Of a stretch of DNA of 64,000 nt, positions 44,390-57,341 are shown in pieces. Every line of letters starts with the position of its first letter. Position 1 is the stretch's first letter. This DNA comes from Bactrocera neohumeralis (taxonomy: Eukaryota; Arthropoda; Insecta; Diptera; Tephritidae). The translations under genes and the position numbers were made by a program. The notes beneath the pieces are model-generated. The model made no database searches. It saw nothing but the letters and a program-made list of their open reading frames with translations, and was not told the DNA's origin. The DNA lies in contig NC_065923.1 in NCBI RefSeq assembly GCF_024586455.1, positions 45,702,264 through 45,766,263 on the forward strand, read 5' to 3'.

Positions 44390-46160
44390 TTAAGCTTGCG
44401 ATATAGATACATTTTATGCAAGTTAGATTTTACGGATTACTGCAATTGCCGATTACATTGCCTGCAAAATTTTATTTTTATCAAATTTGTACTGATAACA
44501 TTGGAATATTTTAAATTTTCCTAAACTTTTAGTAGGTAAAAGATAGGTAAAGCTTTGGATAAATATTTTATGAATTGTTAAGGTATATTTATTTAATTGA
44601 ACAATACTTAATATAGTAAAATATATACATGAAAACACGCTTTGCAATTATTCTAAACGCAATTTCCTCTAAAGTCCATTAGCGATTTCCACTATTATTT
44701 CTAACTGCTCCATTGAATGGCAACAAAACGCTCATTAATGCGGCTAATTTAGCAAAATTGCACTTGCGGTATCTGCTACTCCCAGTCTTCGCCAGCTACA
44801 GCGTGTCACATGCCAGTGGCATAGTCTTAGATAGCTTGTTTAACGAGCAATAGTAATATTTATTGTGCCACCAACAACAAATATCGACAATAACAACAAA
44901 AATATAAATACAATTATGGCATCAAAGTTGTGCGGCAAGTACGCACCCAGTAAACCGGTAATTTATTACTCGTGGCCACTATGGTAGCATAACGGTACGC
45001 CATTACTTGCCACAAAAGTTAAAACCTTAAACCGCCACAGTGGCAATTGAAATTTGTACACCGTATGCGGTTAGCAACCGCTTTTTAGTTGACACTAATG
45101 GTGTCAAATTAGTTGTACACTTAATTCAACGTCTGCCACTAACCCCTGTCGACACTCGCCTTTTGTCGCTCGCCACTGGCAACTCGATGCTTAGCGTTAT
45201 TGCCGCTGTTTGCTTTAAGTTTAATGAGCAGATTATGACGCTTTAAATTATAATTAATAAACCGCTACAATAATACATTTCCCGCTTAACCAATTTTTTT
45301 ATGAGCTTTGTTGCCAGAGCTCCCAGGCGATTAGCTCGCACGCTCAAGGAGGATTCGGGTTAAATAACATAACTTGCCGTGTCTCGTTCGTCGCTGCTTG
45401 TTGTGCCACTAATTTATTAAGAGCAGTTTAAATCATTTGCTCGATTAAGTTTTATGGCAAATACTACTTGATGTCGACGGCATTGTTGCGCATTGTCGGC
45501 TCTTTATTTTGGTGGCGTTTTCTGTGGTGGCTCCTGTATTGCCTCCAAGGTAATTTAAGTAAAGTTTTTTGTGTTTCTGTTTACGCAAATGGAATGCAAT
45601 AATTATATTTCCAAGATGACTTGAGTGATTAAATAATTTTAATTTGATGATTATAAAGTGAATCTATTGGAAAGCAGTGTGAAAAATTTTGCTCGATTGA
45701 AAGTAACATATACTAATGTTTCATCTTACCATACTACATCTTATTAGAATTTCGGACTATACACACTATGAAAAAAGTTAGATTTTTGACTAATTCCCCA
45801 CAAGTCTTGTGCAAAGGCCGTCTACTCCTTAATCCTCGGATTAAAGTTACATTTAAAAGCATTACAATATCTCTAACAGTCAGTGTCGTTTATGTTAGAG
45901 GTGATTTAAGTAAGTTCAAGCTTTGCCGCGTTTGCATTAACGTAAATGGTGGTAATTCATTGTTTTGCATACTTCTCCATGCTATCCGCTAATATTGACT
46001 AACCCTTTATATAATATGAAGAATATATAATAAGAATTATTAGAACCGTTTGGAGTATTGCAGATTATTGAGAAGATATGGACTTAACCGTCAAATAGGA
46101 AGCATATTTGATGCCTTTTTTAATATTTATGGCCAATTTGTTTGATGTTCGTATTAGAGT
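44390..46160. other. Conserved non-coding arm block
   Basis: Mirror of 7540-7785, 8563-8807 and 9337-10230, containing the empty sites for the left-arm mariner (near 45545) and dispersed repeat (near 45250). Frames at 45040-45246 and 45768-45992 lack support. Confidence 0.55.
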
Positions 46161-46164
46161 ACAT

Positions 46165-46980
46165 CTACTCTGATAGTTGTTCAAAAAATACCCAGAAATT
46201 GTAAATAAAACGAAAAATATTTAATTATTCATCAATATTTATTTTGTCGCCTTCAAAGTATTTTTCCAGCCCTCGAAACACTTTTCATAAGCACTTTTGG
46301 GATGGCCTTCAGCTCCTCCAGCGAACTTGGTTATATCTATTCGATCGACTGAAAGTGGGTTTCATGGAGCGGCAATTTGGGGAACAAAAATCACATAGAG
46401 CCAACTCTGGTGAATACGGTGATTCATCGTTGGTATTCATTGCGGTTTTGGCTTTGAATTCTGTCGAAATTGTACTCTTTTGAAAAAAAAATTCAGCTTT
46501 ATCGGGACGAGTCGAACTAGATATGTCGAGCTCTCTTGACACCTCCTAACACTTGCCTGACGATTTTCAAGAACCTAATTCTTCACTTTTTTAATATTTT
46601 CATCAGTTGAAGAGGTCAAAGGTCGTCTAGAACAATGCATGTCTTTAACGATCTCTCGACCGTCTTTGAAGGCTTTGTACTACTCGTAGGCTTGTGTTTT
46701 TGATAAAACTGAATCACCGTAAGCCTTTTCCAACATTCGCAATGATTCCGCATGCGAAATTTAGTTAGAAATACAAAATTTGAGACAAATTCTTTGTTCG
46801 ATATTTATCCATTGTAAAATCGCAACGCACTACTGAGGTGTACCGACTTATGCAGCTGCTGTAAACTAGTTGACAGATTGCGCTCATATTTGATGTAGTA
46901 ATTAAGGACAGTCCTACCAACTTAGCAAACTATTTTTGAAATATCATTTACCCGGGGTGCTCTTTTGCCACAATGTATGC
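46165..46980 (-). mobile_element. Mariner with internal deletion, right arm only
   Basis: The ends aaaaaatacccagaaattgt (46172) and complementary acccggggtgctcttttgcc (46951-46970) form degenerate terminal inverted repeats. Minus-strand frames carry the helix-turn-helix half (SRRPLTSSTDENIKKVKN near 46590-46640), then after a deletion the catalytic end (NDESPYSPELALCDF near 46400-46430). About 815 bp against 1.3 kb for an intact mariner. It is broken by stops. The left arm has no counterpart. Confidence 0.75.
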
Positions 46981-48170
46981 ACCATATAAAAGGTGACGCC
47001 AATGCCACATGTGGAGCGAATTCTATCTCCTCCGATAGTCCATTTTCAATAAAAACTCCTTCCATTCACTCCCCATCTTTGTTGTTATTTAATATGCAGG
47101 AATTATTAACAAGATAAATAATATTACTAATTTTTCAATATAGCCTCTATTTCTATTGCTCTAAAATACCCCCCAGCCTGTTTAAGTGTATGAATCGAAC
47201 ATGGGTTCTCCTCAAACAATAAGTTTTATTGCCTGCATTTTACACCCTTTTCACAAAGATCACAAGTGCCAGTAAAAGGCTTAGATACATGACATTTTAA
47301 CGTGAACGTAAAATTATTTACTTAATAACATTGGCATCTCAGAAGGGTTCATTATCTTCATGAATTCTAAAATAAGTAAAAAATTTTCGAGAGATGGATT
47401 TCGATATTCAAAAGACAATCCAACACAATAGGAACCAGTTTCTGTACCAATTTGTGACAATGGAATACTTTTTACAATAATAAATAATAATCTCGGGATT
47501 ATCTGTGTAGACAAACGGTTTCTAGGGTTAGAGGTGTTAAATTTCTTAAATCTTGGAGTCCACGCCACAAACCAACGACGAGAAATAATGTGCTCACCAA
47601 AAGTTGTCTTCAATAAATTGAATGTTTCGTTGGCTGTATAGCAATGGAGGTGGCTCCGCTTCGACAAAGTTTAATGACCATATCCCTAAAGCACAAAGGC
47701 TGCAATAATCAGTGTGAACAGTGTGAAAATGGGTAAATGCGGATTATAACACCGCCCACTCTACATATAACGGTTTTGTTAAAAACTACTAAAAGTGCGA
47801 TAATTCCATAAATATTTGAGCCAGAGAAATATAATTTTACACGCGAAGTGGTACGGAAGAGTTTTATTGGAACCGGGGTCAAATTTGGACTATGGGCGTG
47901 GCAGTATTTCTAAGAAAATATTGTATGTTTTTCAGACAAAATCCACATCTACTTCGCATATAACATACTTTTGAATTCCATCTAATTATTTCACTTTTTC
48001 TTACAAAAACCAAGTACCAATCAATATATCTGAATACAACTTTTTAGAAATAATGCCTTAAAGGTCCTTGCAAGTTGCACGAGTATGTCATAAAAGTGTT
48101 CAGATACAAATAGATTCACACAATAGCCTTTTCTTAGTTGTTGATATTTCATTCTTATATTGGGTGATCC
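46981..48170. other. Right-specific DNA with a transposase scrap
   Basis: Mostly dispersed-repeat words. The only coding similarity is the scrap at 47550-47690 on the minus strand, annotated separately. Confidence 0.4.
47550..47690 (-). pseudogene. IS630-type transposase scrap
   Basis: Minus frame reads HCYTANETFNLLKTTFGEHI then ISRRWFVAW, the segment just before the final catalytic aspartate in the IS630-type family (-CHTA-ET-LL---FGE--ISR-GPV-W). Flanking codons do not match the family. Confidence 0.65.
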
Positions 48171-48212
48171 GAAAAAGTATTTTTTCAATAGCCTTCTTTT
48201 GACAAATCATGC

Positions 48213-48330
48213 GTGAGTCGTGTCAAGATTTCATGTCATTTTTGTTCAGTATTGTATAGCATTTCATCATGGGAAGACCATCTGAGACATAGCCACGGCC
48301 AACATTACATGGAGATTTTGTCCAAAAAAC
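48213..48330 (+). pseudogene. IS630-type transposase C-terminal scrap
   Basis: Reads EDHLRHSHGQHYMEILSKK, corresponding to the extreme C-terminus of the same transposase family (compare DHLRSSRDQN at about 4837). Nothing else of the element is present. Confidence 0.55.
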
Positions 48331-48409
48331 TAACGCCCACCAAAAAAGTTTACTCTACCATCTATTTGAAAAGGAAATCTGCTGAGCACATAACTTGTTT
48401 TAGTTACAA

Positions 48410-49955
48410 ATTAAAATTTAGAAACTGAGTTGCATAAGCATATTCAAAATCTCATTAACAAAGTTGCTACAATATATAATCTGACTATAAACTTAAAAAG
48501 ACAAATAAACTATCTGAACATCTTTTCAAAATTCGAAATTCATGAAAGTATGTGTATATCTCAGTCTAGACATTTTTATCTCATATTTATAGCAATAAAA
48601 TTTTAGAAAGCCGTAAATCTGAAACATTAAAATACTATGAGATTAAATTTGTTTATGCTAATACGAGTATTTAATAAATTTTTCGAAATGTGTTTAATAC
48701 CTGTGTCTTAATTCGCCTAGAATTCGAATTAATGAACCAATGAAAAATTAGTCTATAATATTTGCATACATGTCAATATATCGATGTTTGTACGTAGTTT
48801 GAACACGCCTGTGCAGCTTCGATCATATGATAATGTAAATATTTGTGTGCGATAAATAATGAGTATAGTTTTCATTATGGAAGCCCGATGAGCTGTGAAT
48901 AACAACAGCAACAATAATAATGCATTTTGCCGCCAATATTTTATGCATATGCGCAACGCAAGTTTATTCCGATAGATTGTGAGTGACAGCCATGACAAGA
49001 TGGATTCAAAGCTTTGATGCGTTCCGAACATTAGGCACCAAGCGAGAAGCAACGAAATTCTGCAGTAAACAAGGCATTGTTGCAATAAATTGCTTGTAGC
49101 CACAAAAAGGCAACAATAACAATAACTGCAATTTACAGTATGACCAGCGCGATGCCAATAAAAAATATTTATGCATGTACTTTTGTATATATTTTGAATT
49201 GATTAATGGACTTTATAAAGTCAGATGCATATTGAAGGCGCAGGCCTTTCTGCATGAGTAGGTTTGGATAAGTGTGGTTGATGATAATTATGAAGTCGCA
49301 GTGCACTGGAATGGCAAATACAGAAAATGAATTGAACAGTGCAGCTGAATGGACTGATTGGATTACAAATATAGATATCTTATAATACTTTAGATAATTT
49401 TGTTTTTGAAATATAGTTAATGGCGATGTCGAAAATAAATTCCCCAAATTCCCAAACAGGCATTACGGCATCAGTCTCTTTAGCGAGTTAAAGTTGGTCT
49501 CTAATGGTCACGTCTAGGTAAAAATCACAAGCAACCAAGTTACATATTAGTCTAGTGATGACTGTTTATTCTGTTTTAAGGAAGAACCAAAATGAGATCT
49601 TTGGTTTGGTAACAAGGAATTACTTCATCACTTCTGCTATAATGTGTTAGAGACATTGACAGCTTCTGATATTTCTAAAATCATCGGGAATATTTAAAGT
49701 TACTCATACTAGTGTGATCAAAAAAGTAAGTATTTTTAATTTAAATTTGGAGCGAAAACTCATTCATCGAAATACTTTTTTTCGGTTGGTATGACTGTCA
49801 GTGAAATCTGGCTAAATCTCACGTCAAAATAGTCATTAGTGTTTAGTATATACAGTGAAAAGCATTTTGTTGCGCCTTTAAAGGCCGTTTTTTAGGAGTG
49901 TGGTTTTCAATGCACTTTTTCGAGGTTGTTCGTTTTCACAGCTGTTTACTGGATT
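48410..49955. other. Conserved non-coding arm block
   Basis: Mirror of 4600-6690. The shared frame at 48753-49103 (minus) spans a trinucleotide tract and is not called. Confidence 0.55.
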
Positions 49956-49959
49956 TATA

Positions 49960-50690
49960 CTCAGATTGGTGTGTCATTTCATGATGAATTAACTTATACC
50001 GGAACAACGTTTGCAAATTGTGCAAATTTATTACCAAAATAATATTCGGTTCGCAATTCGCATCGTGCGCTGCATCTAATATTTCTTCGGCATAATCGCC
50101 CAGCAGAGTCGGGTTTTAGTGGCTAACGCACATCCTTAGCGACGTCAAGAGAGTCCATCGACTATCGCGCGCAATAATTGGAATTGTGCCCACGTACTTA
50201 ATGGATGAATTTGTTGAACGATATTGGTTTGTGGGCTACAAAAACCTATTCGTCCCAAAATTGAAACTGAACTACAATTAAGCGCGTCGCATGTTCGGTG
50301 AATGGGCTCGAAGCGAGATAGCCATCGATGCCGAAATTCCCAAGAAAATTGTTTCTAGGGATGAAGCTCACACTTGGTTGATAAACAAAATTGTCACATT
50401 TGGAGTAATAATCCACAATTCATTATTTAGACGCTGATGTATCTTCAAAAACGGATTGTTTGGTGTGCTCTATGGGGGGAAGGAATCATTGGCCCATATT
50501 TCTTCAAAAACGAAGGCAGCCATAATGTTACAGTAAATGGGGACACTATAGAATCTTGATTCATGACTTTTCGGGCCTGTATTTGAGCATGTTGATGTGG
50601 CCAACCTTTGATTCCAACATGATGATGCTAAATGTCATGCAGCAAACGAAATTTTTAATTTATTGAATAAAATTATTATCTTTGGGTACA
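49960..50690 (+). pseudogene. IS630-type transposase remnant, partner of 3720-4360
   Basis: Plus-strand frames read MDEFVERYWFVGYKNLFVPK, LKLNYN-stop-ARRMFGEW, then KKIVSRDEAHTWL (first catalytic Asp region), GVLYGGKESLAHISSKTKAA near 50465-50520 and FQHDDAKCHAANEIFNLLN near 50610-50660. It is more complete than the left-arm copy but carries several stops. It ends before the third catalytic residue. Confidence 0.8.
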
Positions 50691-51114
50691 TAATTATAAA
50701 TTCCATTAAGTATCTAGTGTTTCTAGATAACTTTAATTAAGTTGTTTTTCTAGGTAACCATATGAGGAGCGAGTTCGATATCTAGTATTTAATATTGATT
50801 ATACTTGAATAATATTTGACCTACTTACACAAGGAAAAGCTTTCATCACATTATTTCGAAAATACTAGGATATCTTGATAGACATGTTATAATTAATATT
50901 ATTTTACCTTTTTTCCATGAAATTGTTCTTGATTACCCGAAATAATTAATTTACGTTGGTGTGCAAAGCTCTTGCCTAATGAGAATTTAAGTAGACACAA
51001 TGAATAAAGCTGATTGTCATTAATAGTTTATTAAAAAAATAAATATAATATATATACGAAATATGTGAGTGACTCCAGAAAATAGAATTTTTGAAGTAAA
51101 CTTTCCAGTTCTAA

Positions 51115-51535
51115 AAATATACATACATTGGTACAAAAAAGCAGCTGGAAATTGTAATTAAACTCCCTTCGTACTTGAGCAAAGAATTTTTCTCAAATTT
51201 TGTATTTATAACCAAATTTCGTGTGCATAATCATTGAGAAGGCTTACGGTGATTCAGTTTTATCAAAAACCACAAGCCTATGAGTTGTGCAAAATCTTCA
51301 AAGACGATCGAGAAATCGTTGAAGAAATGCCTCATTCTGCACGACCTTCGACCTCTTCGAATAATGAAAATATCAAAAAGTGAAGGATTTGGTGCTTGAA
51401 AATTGTCAGGCATGCGTAAATGAGATGGCAAGAGAGCCCAACATCTCACGCGAGTTCATTCGTATGACTTTGGTGGATAATTTGGGTATGAAGCGTGTTC
51501 TTGCTCAACTCGTTTTTTTTTTAAAAGACTACCGT
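51115..51535 (+). pseudogene. Mariner N-terminal fragment, right arm only
   Basis: Starts with degenerate inverted-repeat sequence (acaaaaaagcagctggaaat). Reads VIQFYQKPQAYELCKIFKDD, then SARPSTSSNNENIKK and ISREFIRMTLVDNLGMKRVL, a mariner DNA-binding half. It ends in a T-run at 51512-51522. The left arm around 2400-2450 lacks it. Confidence 0.75.
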
Positions 51536-51539
51536 AAAT

Positions 51540-53640
51540 AGTTTTCTTTGTTCTTACTTGATCCGATCCCACATTATAATTATTAGCATTTTAACAAAAC
51601 TGCTTTTAAATGCAACGGGAGTTCCAACGCGAATTTTAAAATTAAATATTCATATAACGGTATTTAGACAAACAAAGAGATTATACCTATTAATTCATGA
51701 TAAAAAAGCCTAATTTAATAGCCTTAACATTTACCAATTAACCAGTTAGCAATTAACCGGTCTACGCTAATTGCATCTATTATAAAATAAGGCATTTACC
51801 ATATTTACACGCATAAAACACACTGTACTGCGCTTGATTGAGCGCCAAGTTCATTGACGCATTTGAAATGTGATGTTTACGGTACGCGAAGCGGCGTTGA
51901 GCGGCTAAGCGGTTGTTCAATGATTTGAGATAATTTCTTCCCCGTGTCGTTTTGTTATTTTTATGCGTAAATAGATTGATTGAAGCACGTGAAATTGCTA
52001 TGCCAGATCCTACACACACACAAAGGAAATACCGTTGCAATTTGCATACTAAATGCATACAATTGGCGCATTATGACTTCACTTGCTTATAATATATATT
52101 TTCGATTGAAGCATTTGTTTGAATGGAATTTCCTAGCTTTAAGCGTTTCAAATTCCATTCAGCTTACAATATCAAAATATTATTTTTTTTGCTATTTTTC
52201 ACTACTCGCGTAATTGAATCCGAATTCCGGTGCTTATTTTGCACATATGCTCCCTGCTTATTGTAAATTTATTTTTTAAAATGCTATGCGATTAATACTC
52301 AAATATGCACGTAAATACTGAGATAACGTTTGTTCGAATAAATATTACAGGAAATTGCACTATTCCATTTGGTGCCCATTTCTATACGTAGCAAAGTAGC
52401 AAGGCATTTGTGTGAGATAAAAATGCGAGGCAGCAGTTGCTGCTCCAAATCTTCAACCAATTCCAAAGATAAAGCGGTTTTTCTTGTTTACGCTTGCAGA
52501 TAAGCGGCGTTTAAATATAGCACAGCAACAATCTAACCGAAAAAACAAATTAATTATACGGTGAAAAAAGCTTTGCTAAACAAAACATGCAATAAAATAA
52601 CGCTAGCGCAAATCCGATTCAAAAGTCCGCGATGAGCGTGTTCAGTTGGCCAAGCACGTAGCGTCGTCTGCAACGGATTGCTCATCGCCAATGCGCGTAA
52701 GCTGAAGCTTAATCGTAGCGCATTCACACCACCCACAGACTAATGAAAATTTACTATTTTTGTTGTATTTTATTGCGTTCAACATGCTCACCACATTTAT
52801 TGTGGCTATTATCAATAGAGCTATGCGTATTCGAAGATTCGCCCATACACCGAATATGGTTAACAAATATTAAATTTGCTATAAATAAACAACAACAACA
52901 ACAACAGTACAGCAATATGTGTATAACCATAAGAAATTGTACATACATACAAACAAACAAATAAATCTGGTGTTAAGGCAGCATTTTACCAGCTAATTTT
53001 AAGCATATTTCTCTGCCTGGTTATTATGCAAATTAATTGTATTATTCTTTAATTAAATAAATTTAATCTGATTTGAACAAACATTAATCAGGCATAACTT
53101 GAATTCTAATTTTATTTTTGTTGTGTTTTTTGCTTGATTATGCAAATTGTGTTAAAATTGTTTGTGAAAGTTTTTTTTTTATCCAAATTGTATTATTCAT
53201 TTTATATTTAATTAAATAAAATTTTTTTATTGCTGTGATTTGAGTTCAGATATGGTTGAATGGTCTAATTTTATTTTTTTGTGTGTTATTAGCTATCTTG
53301 ATTGTCAAAAAAAAGTAGGGGGCGGGGCCACGCCCAAAAAAAACTGCGTAAATTTGTTAAGATTGTTTGTGAAAGTTATATTTTTATTATCCAATACGAG
53401 GTTGCTGTTAATGGCTTTCTTTGCGTTTGCCTGACTTTTAAGTAAAAGAATATAAACGAGGGTATATATAACCCTATATCGACTTTTATTTTTCAAACAA
53501 CCGTTATGAACAAAAAATTTTGTTAGAAGCGGCCCTTGAAAAAGGGTAAGGAAAGAATATAATTGGTATTTGCATCAAACGAAAACCTGTTAATATTTTT
53601 GGGGATAAGGGCATGTTCGCTTGATTTTTTTCGTTTCCGT
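51540..53640. other. Conserved non-coding arm block
   Basis: Mirror of 640-2440. Contains a (CAA)n tract at about 52889-52906 that is two units longer than in the left arm. No gene. Confidence 0.6.
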
Positions 53641-54680
53641 CTATCGATATACTTTGAAGGAATGTAATTTTTTTCAGTAAAAGTTCCTAAGAAGATTTGT
53701 CAACAACTATAAATCAATTTTTATATTTAATGCAAAGAGGGAGAGTCCAATCTCAATGAAAGCGGGTAAAAAAAAACTTTTTTCAAAAATGAATAAAAAA
53801 TTAATTTTATTGTTACAAACATACACAATTAACAAAGAAACTCTGAAAGCGTTGGCAGGATAAATCCTTATAGGATTATCTAAAGTGGAAAAATTACGTG
53901 TTTTAGTTAAAACCTTAACTTAGAACTTGGACGAAGGAAAAAACTGAAAACTGTATTTCTCACAGACATTTTTATAAAAAAATGAAAATTTCGCAACTTT
54001 TTTTCAAATAGTTGAAATTGAAAAAAATCCTTCCTCCAAGTCTTTAAGAATTGTATATCAAAGGCCTGTGTGAAAGTTCATTATTTGTTCATGAAGTTTG
54101 TTGAGTATACATTTTGCCAATCGACATACAAAAACACAGTTTCGAGAAAAATATGTTTAAAGACATTGCGCACTTAGATTAGCTAGCTTCGAGCGCACAA
54201 GTTCTTACAGCTGCTTCTCCGAAAATATTACTCGGATCAACTTGGAAATTGACGGCAATATTTTAGAGGTGCTTTATAATTTAGCCATACAATAAAAAAA
54301 AAAAAATAATTTTTTGAAACTTGGACGAAACAGAGTAAACAAAAAAACTAAACTCTCTTACAACGCAAAACTATTATATCCTTGGATTTTTGATCGCAGA
54401 AACACCATTTATTGAGCAGTTTAATAAAAGCACTTGCAAAATGTTCAGCCAACTCTACTGTTTTTTTTTTAAGAACTTGTTGCAAATTCCTAAAACTTTC
54501 TCTTCAATTCGCTAAAAGACAATTTTGAAATGCTTTAGTTCTGTTCAATCGTAACTTATAATTTCCTTTCGCAACGGCTCTATACAATATTTGTGTCTTG
54601 TGCCAAACATTATTCACAGCAAAAGTCCTATTGATCTTCTTCTTGGAATGAATTGATTTTCATTTTGATTTATTATGTCC
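53640..54680. other. Right-arm partner of 1-660, with a disrupted open frame
   Basis: Flanks match the left arm on both sides (53640-53770 and 54395-54680). Where the left arm has the 342-578 frame, this arm has a roughly 600-bp AT-rich segment with two related patches (cttggacgaaggaaaaaac near 53928, cttggacgaaacagag near 54321). No coding potential. Confidence 0.6.
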
Positions 54681-54719
54681 TATGAATTGACAAAGTGTAC
54701 CCGAAAGTATTAACCGTAT

Positions 54720-55525
54720 AAAATAAAGCGTTTTTACGTTTGTACTCTCGCAACATCCAAATCAACTCATACAAATTGAGACGAACTCGTATGGATTACA
54801 ATCAAATTTGATATTTTGTTAAGTTATATTTTGATGTGCAAAACGAGGGTATACAGAAAATCGAAAGAGATGAGGACCAAGGACCAACTCCAATCATGTT
54901 CAGCGCCAAATCATTAAAATAATAAGGATTGTTAGAAAAACGGCAATTCTTTCACATATTTTCGGCGTTAAAGTATATCCAATAATATACGTTCAGTTTA
55001 TTTTGCTAAGATATCTGACATATTGACCGATATAACGGAATTAGGCTAAACGGAAGTTTGAAAATATTTTATTAAGTATGCGGGAAAGGTACTTTTGATA
55101 TTTTCACATATTATTAACAGAAAAAGATGCTCTCACCAATATTTAAGATGTCCCGATTCAAGCCATTTTTGCCATCAGGAAAATATTTTCTATACGAATA
55201 TTAATAACCAAGTATGTTAGGAGTGTTCTTTATCCGGAAACTTTACTATGTTAATGGTTCATTGCTAAACATCTGAACATGAATGGTCGTCTACACCTTG
55301 CTCTTAACCCCTTATACATAATATCATTAATTCCGATCATCTGGTTGATATTTTGCACATCAACTCAATAAATTAAATTTATTCGATTTGGTTAGGCTTA
55401 TGCCAGATATATCACTTTCGCAACATTTTTATACTCTAATAATAGTATAATAGTTTTGTTCACTTAACGGTTGTATCACCTAAAAAAATCGAGATAGACA
55501 TAGAGTATATACATATGTATATACA
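54720..55525. repeat. Dispersed fly repeat remnants
   Basis: Begins near ttgtactctcgcaacatcca (54738) and includes tatagttttgttcacttaac near 55450, both words of the abundant repeat seen at 23276 and 33662-36097. No gene. Confidence 0.5.
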
Positions 55526-55529
55526 AGGT

Positions 55530-56335
55530 GTTAGTGGTGTGTGAAGTTATTGCGTTTTAAGTCTCAGTATGTTTGTGTTATCGGTGCGAAAATGAGCTTC
55601 GAACAAAGAGCCAACATTAAATTTGGTTTTAAAATTGGTAAAACTTTTACCGAAACGTTTCAATTGATGAAACAAGTTTATGACGATGATTGCCTATCCC
55701 GTAATAGAGTGCACAGTGGTTTCAACGTTTTCAAAGTGGTCGTGAGGACATAAATGACGATCAACATGTGGGCCAATAAATTCCGTGATCACCGGAAATT
55801 CCATCGAAACTGTGCGTGAATTCATCAAAAATCGATTTCGGTTCGATTTGATTCATTGAAATTCATGGAAATGGAATTGAACATTTCCAAAAAATCGATT
55901 TATCGCAGTTTGACCGCACATTTGGGCTTACGAAAGGTGTGTGCACGGTTTGTTCCGCACAAATTGACGACGACCAAAAATTGCTCAGAATCCAGCATTC
56001 GAAGGACGATTATTTGACCAAAAATCACATTTTAACCATTAATCACTCCCCGTATTCACCTGATGTGGCACCGTGCGACTTCTTCCATTTCGGAAAATTG
56101 CATTTGCCCATGAAAGGAAAGCGTTATGCAGACGAAGAGGCCCTTCAAAAGGCTTGCACCGGCATACTGGCGGCCATACCGGCCAACGAGCTAAAACACT
56201 CGTTCGACATGTTTTTGGACCGTGCAAAAAGCTGTATTGAAGAAGAAGGAGATACTTTTTTAATCACCTTCACAATAAAACATTGCTCGATTTGGTATAT
56301 TTTTGTATGTAAGAAACATTAAGTTCAAAAATTAC
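55530..56335 (+). mobile_element. Mariner with in-frame internal deletion
   Basis: Coding-like sequence starts at ATG 55592 (MSFEQRANIKFGFKIGKTFT, then ETFQLMKQVYDDDCLSRNRV) through the helix-turn-helix half (MEMELNISKKSIYR, then LTAHLGLRKVC near 55900-55945). Frame shifts lie near 55750. At about 56000 it passes without a stop from IQHSKD directly into YLTKNHILTINHSPYSPDVA, deleting the middle of the catalytic domain. It then runs to CIEEEGDTFLITF. The last open piece is 55939-56322. It is outside the visible inverted duplication. Confidence 0.82.
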
Positions 56336-57340
56336 TCAACTGTAACTGTTGTAATTCTTCTTTTTGTAATTTGCATGAAAAGGTTGGTTGTAATGATGAA
56401 GTATGTAATAACACCAATAAGATTAACTCAATTTTAATATAAAACACCCGGATACATCATGACTACTCATTAAAAATCCATGTCCAAATAATAAAGATAA
56501 AATGTGACATTTATAATCACGTTTGTTAGCCGATAACTTTTGTAAATATACTACATAACTAGGTGTACCCATATCTAAACTAATTCATGTTTACAAAAAT
56601 GTGTTGTGAAACGTGCCTTGCTGCTGCTTTATAATGTGACCAAAATAGTGTTAAATGTAAAGAAATTGTATCAGAGAAACACCCACAATTACGTAGTACA
56701 TGCGCATGTAAGAGTATAAGCCCTATATTTACGTAGAGAGTTATATACAGCGTGTGCGCCTTCAGATGTCAAGATAATAAATCAAACTGATGATACCGTG
56801 TATATTCATAAATTGCATCAGTGATTTGGGCTGGCATTTGGCATTTAAACAGAATGCGAACTGTTTTTATATCAAACAATTGACGTCAAATATTTGCACC
56901 CAGTGAAGACTAACAAAAGACCTCTACTGCTTCTCCAAATGCTCAAGCGATTGTAATATTAATGGTCTTATCTGGCATTAATATAAGTTTAATTTATTTT
57001 CATTCATTTTATCGGTGCAATAAAATATGTTTACGTAACAAGACTTTACACATAGCAAAACTTCCAATGGACCCTAAAGTACGTTCATCGTGTCCTAAAA
57101 GTTCATCAAAAGACAAAATTGTCACTATTGAAGTGAGTGAAATCCTTGAGTTATTTAGAAAACGTTATAGCATCTCCAAAAATGAAAAGAAATCTATTTC
57201 CAAATAGACACCTTATGTTTTAAGTCTAAACATGAATACATTGCTTGGAATGTTTGGTGACTCGTAAATTTCGGAGATATGACACAGTCAAATAGCCGCC
57301 AAGGTCACGCGATTTAACGCGTCACGCCTGGGAAGCTCGA
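56336..57340. other. AT-rich DNA, no gene established
   Basis: An 81-codon frame at 56962-57207 contains a lysine/serine-rich stretch (MDPKVRSSCPKSSSKDKIV), weakly like the start of some IS630-type transposases, but too little to call. Confidence 0.35.
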
Positions 57341-57341
57341 A

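Larger units (their letters stand above)
31267..54680. repeat. Right arm of the giant inverted duplication
   Basis: This is the partner of 1-24319 in opposite orientation. It begins with the reverse complement of the last bases before the gap (ctaatttcaaag at 31267 pairs with ctttgaaattag ending at 24319). It is still alignable at 54400-54680, which pairs with bases 1-330. It is longer than the simple mirror at 33680-39180, where about 5.5 kb of repeats are absent from the left, and at 45720-48170. It is shorter where the left carries LOA-B, a mariner, a MITE and other insertions. No host gene is recognised in it. Confidence 0.88.
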
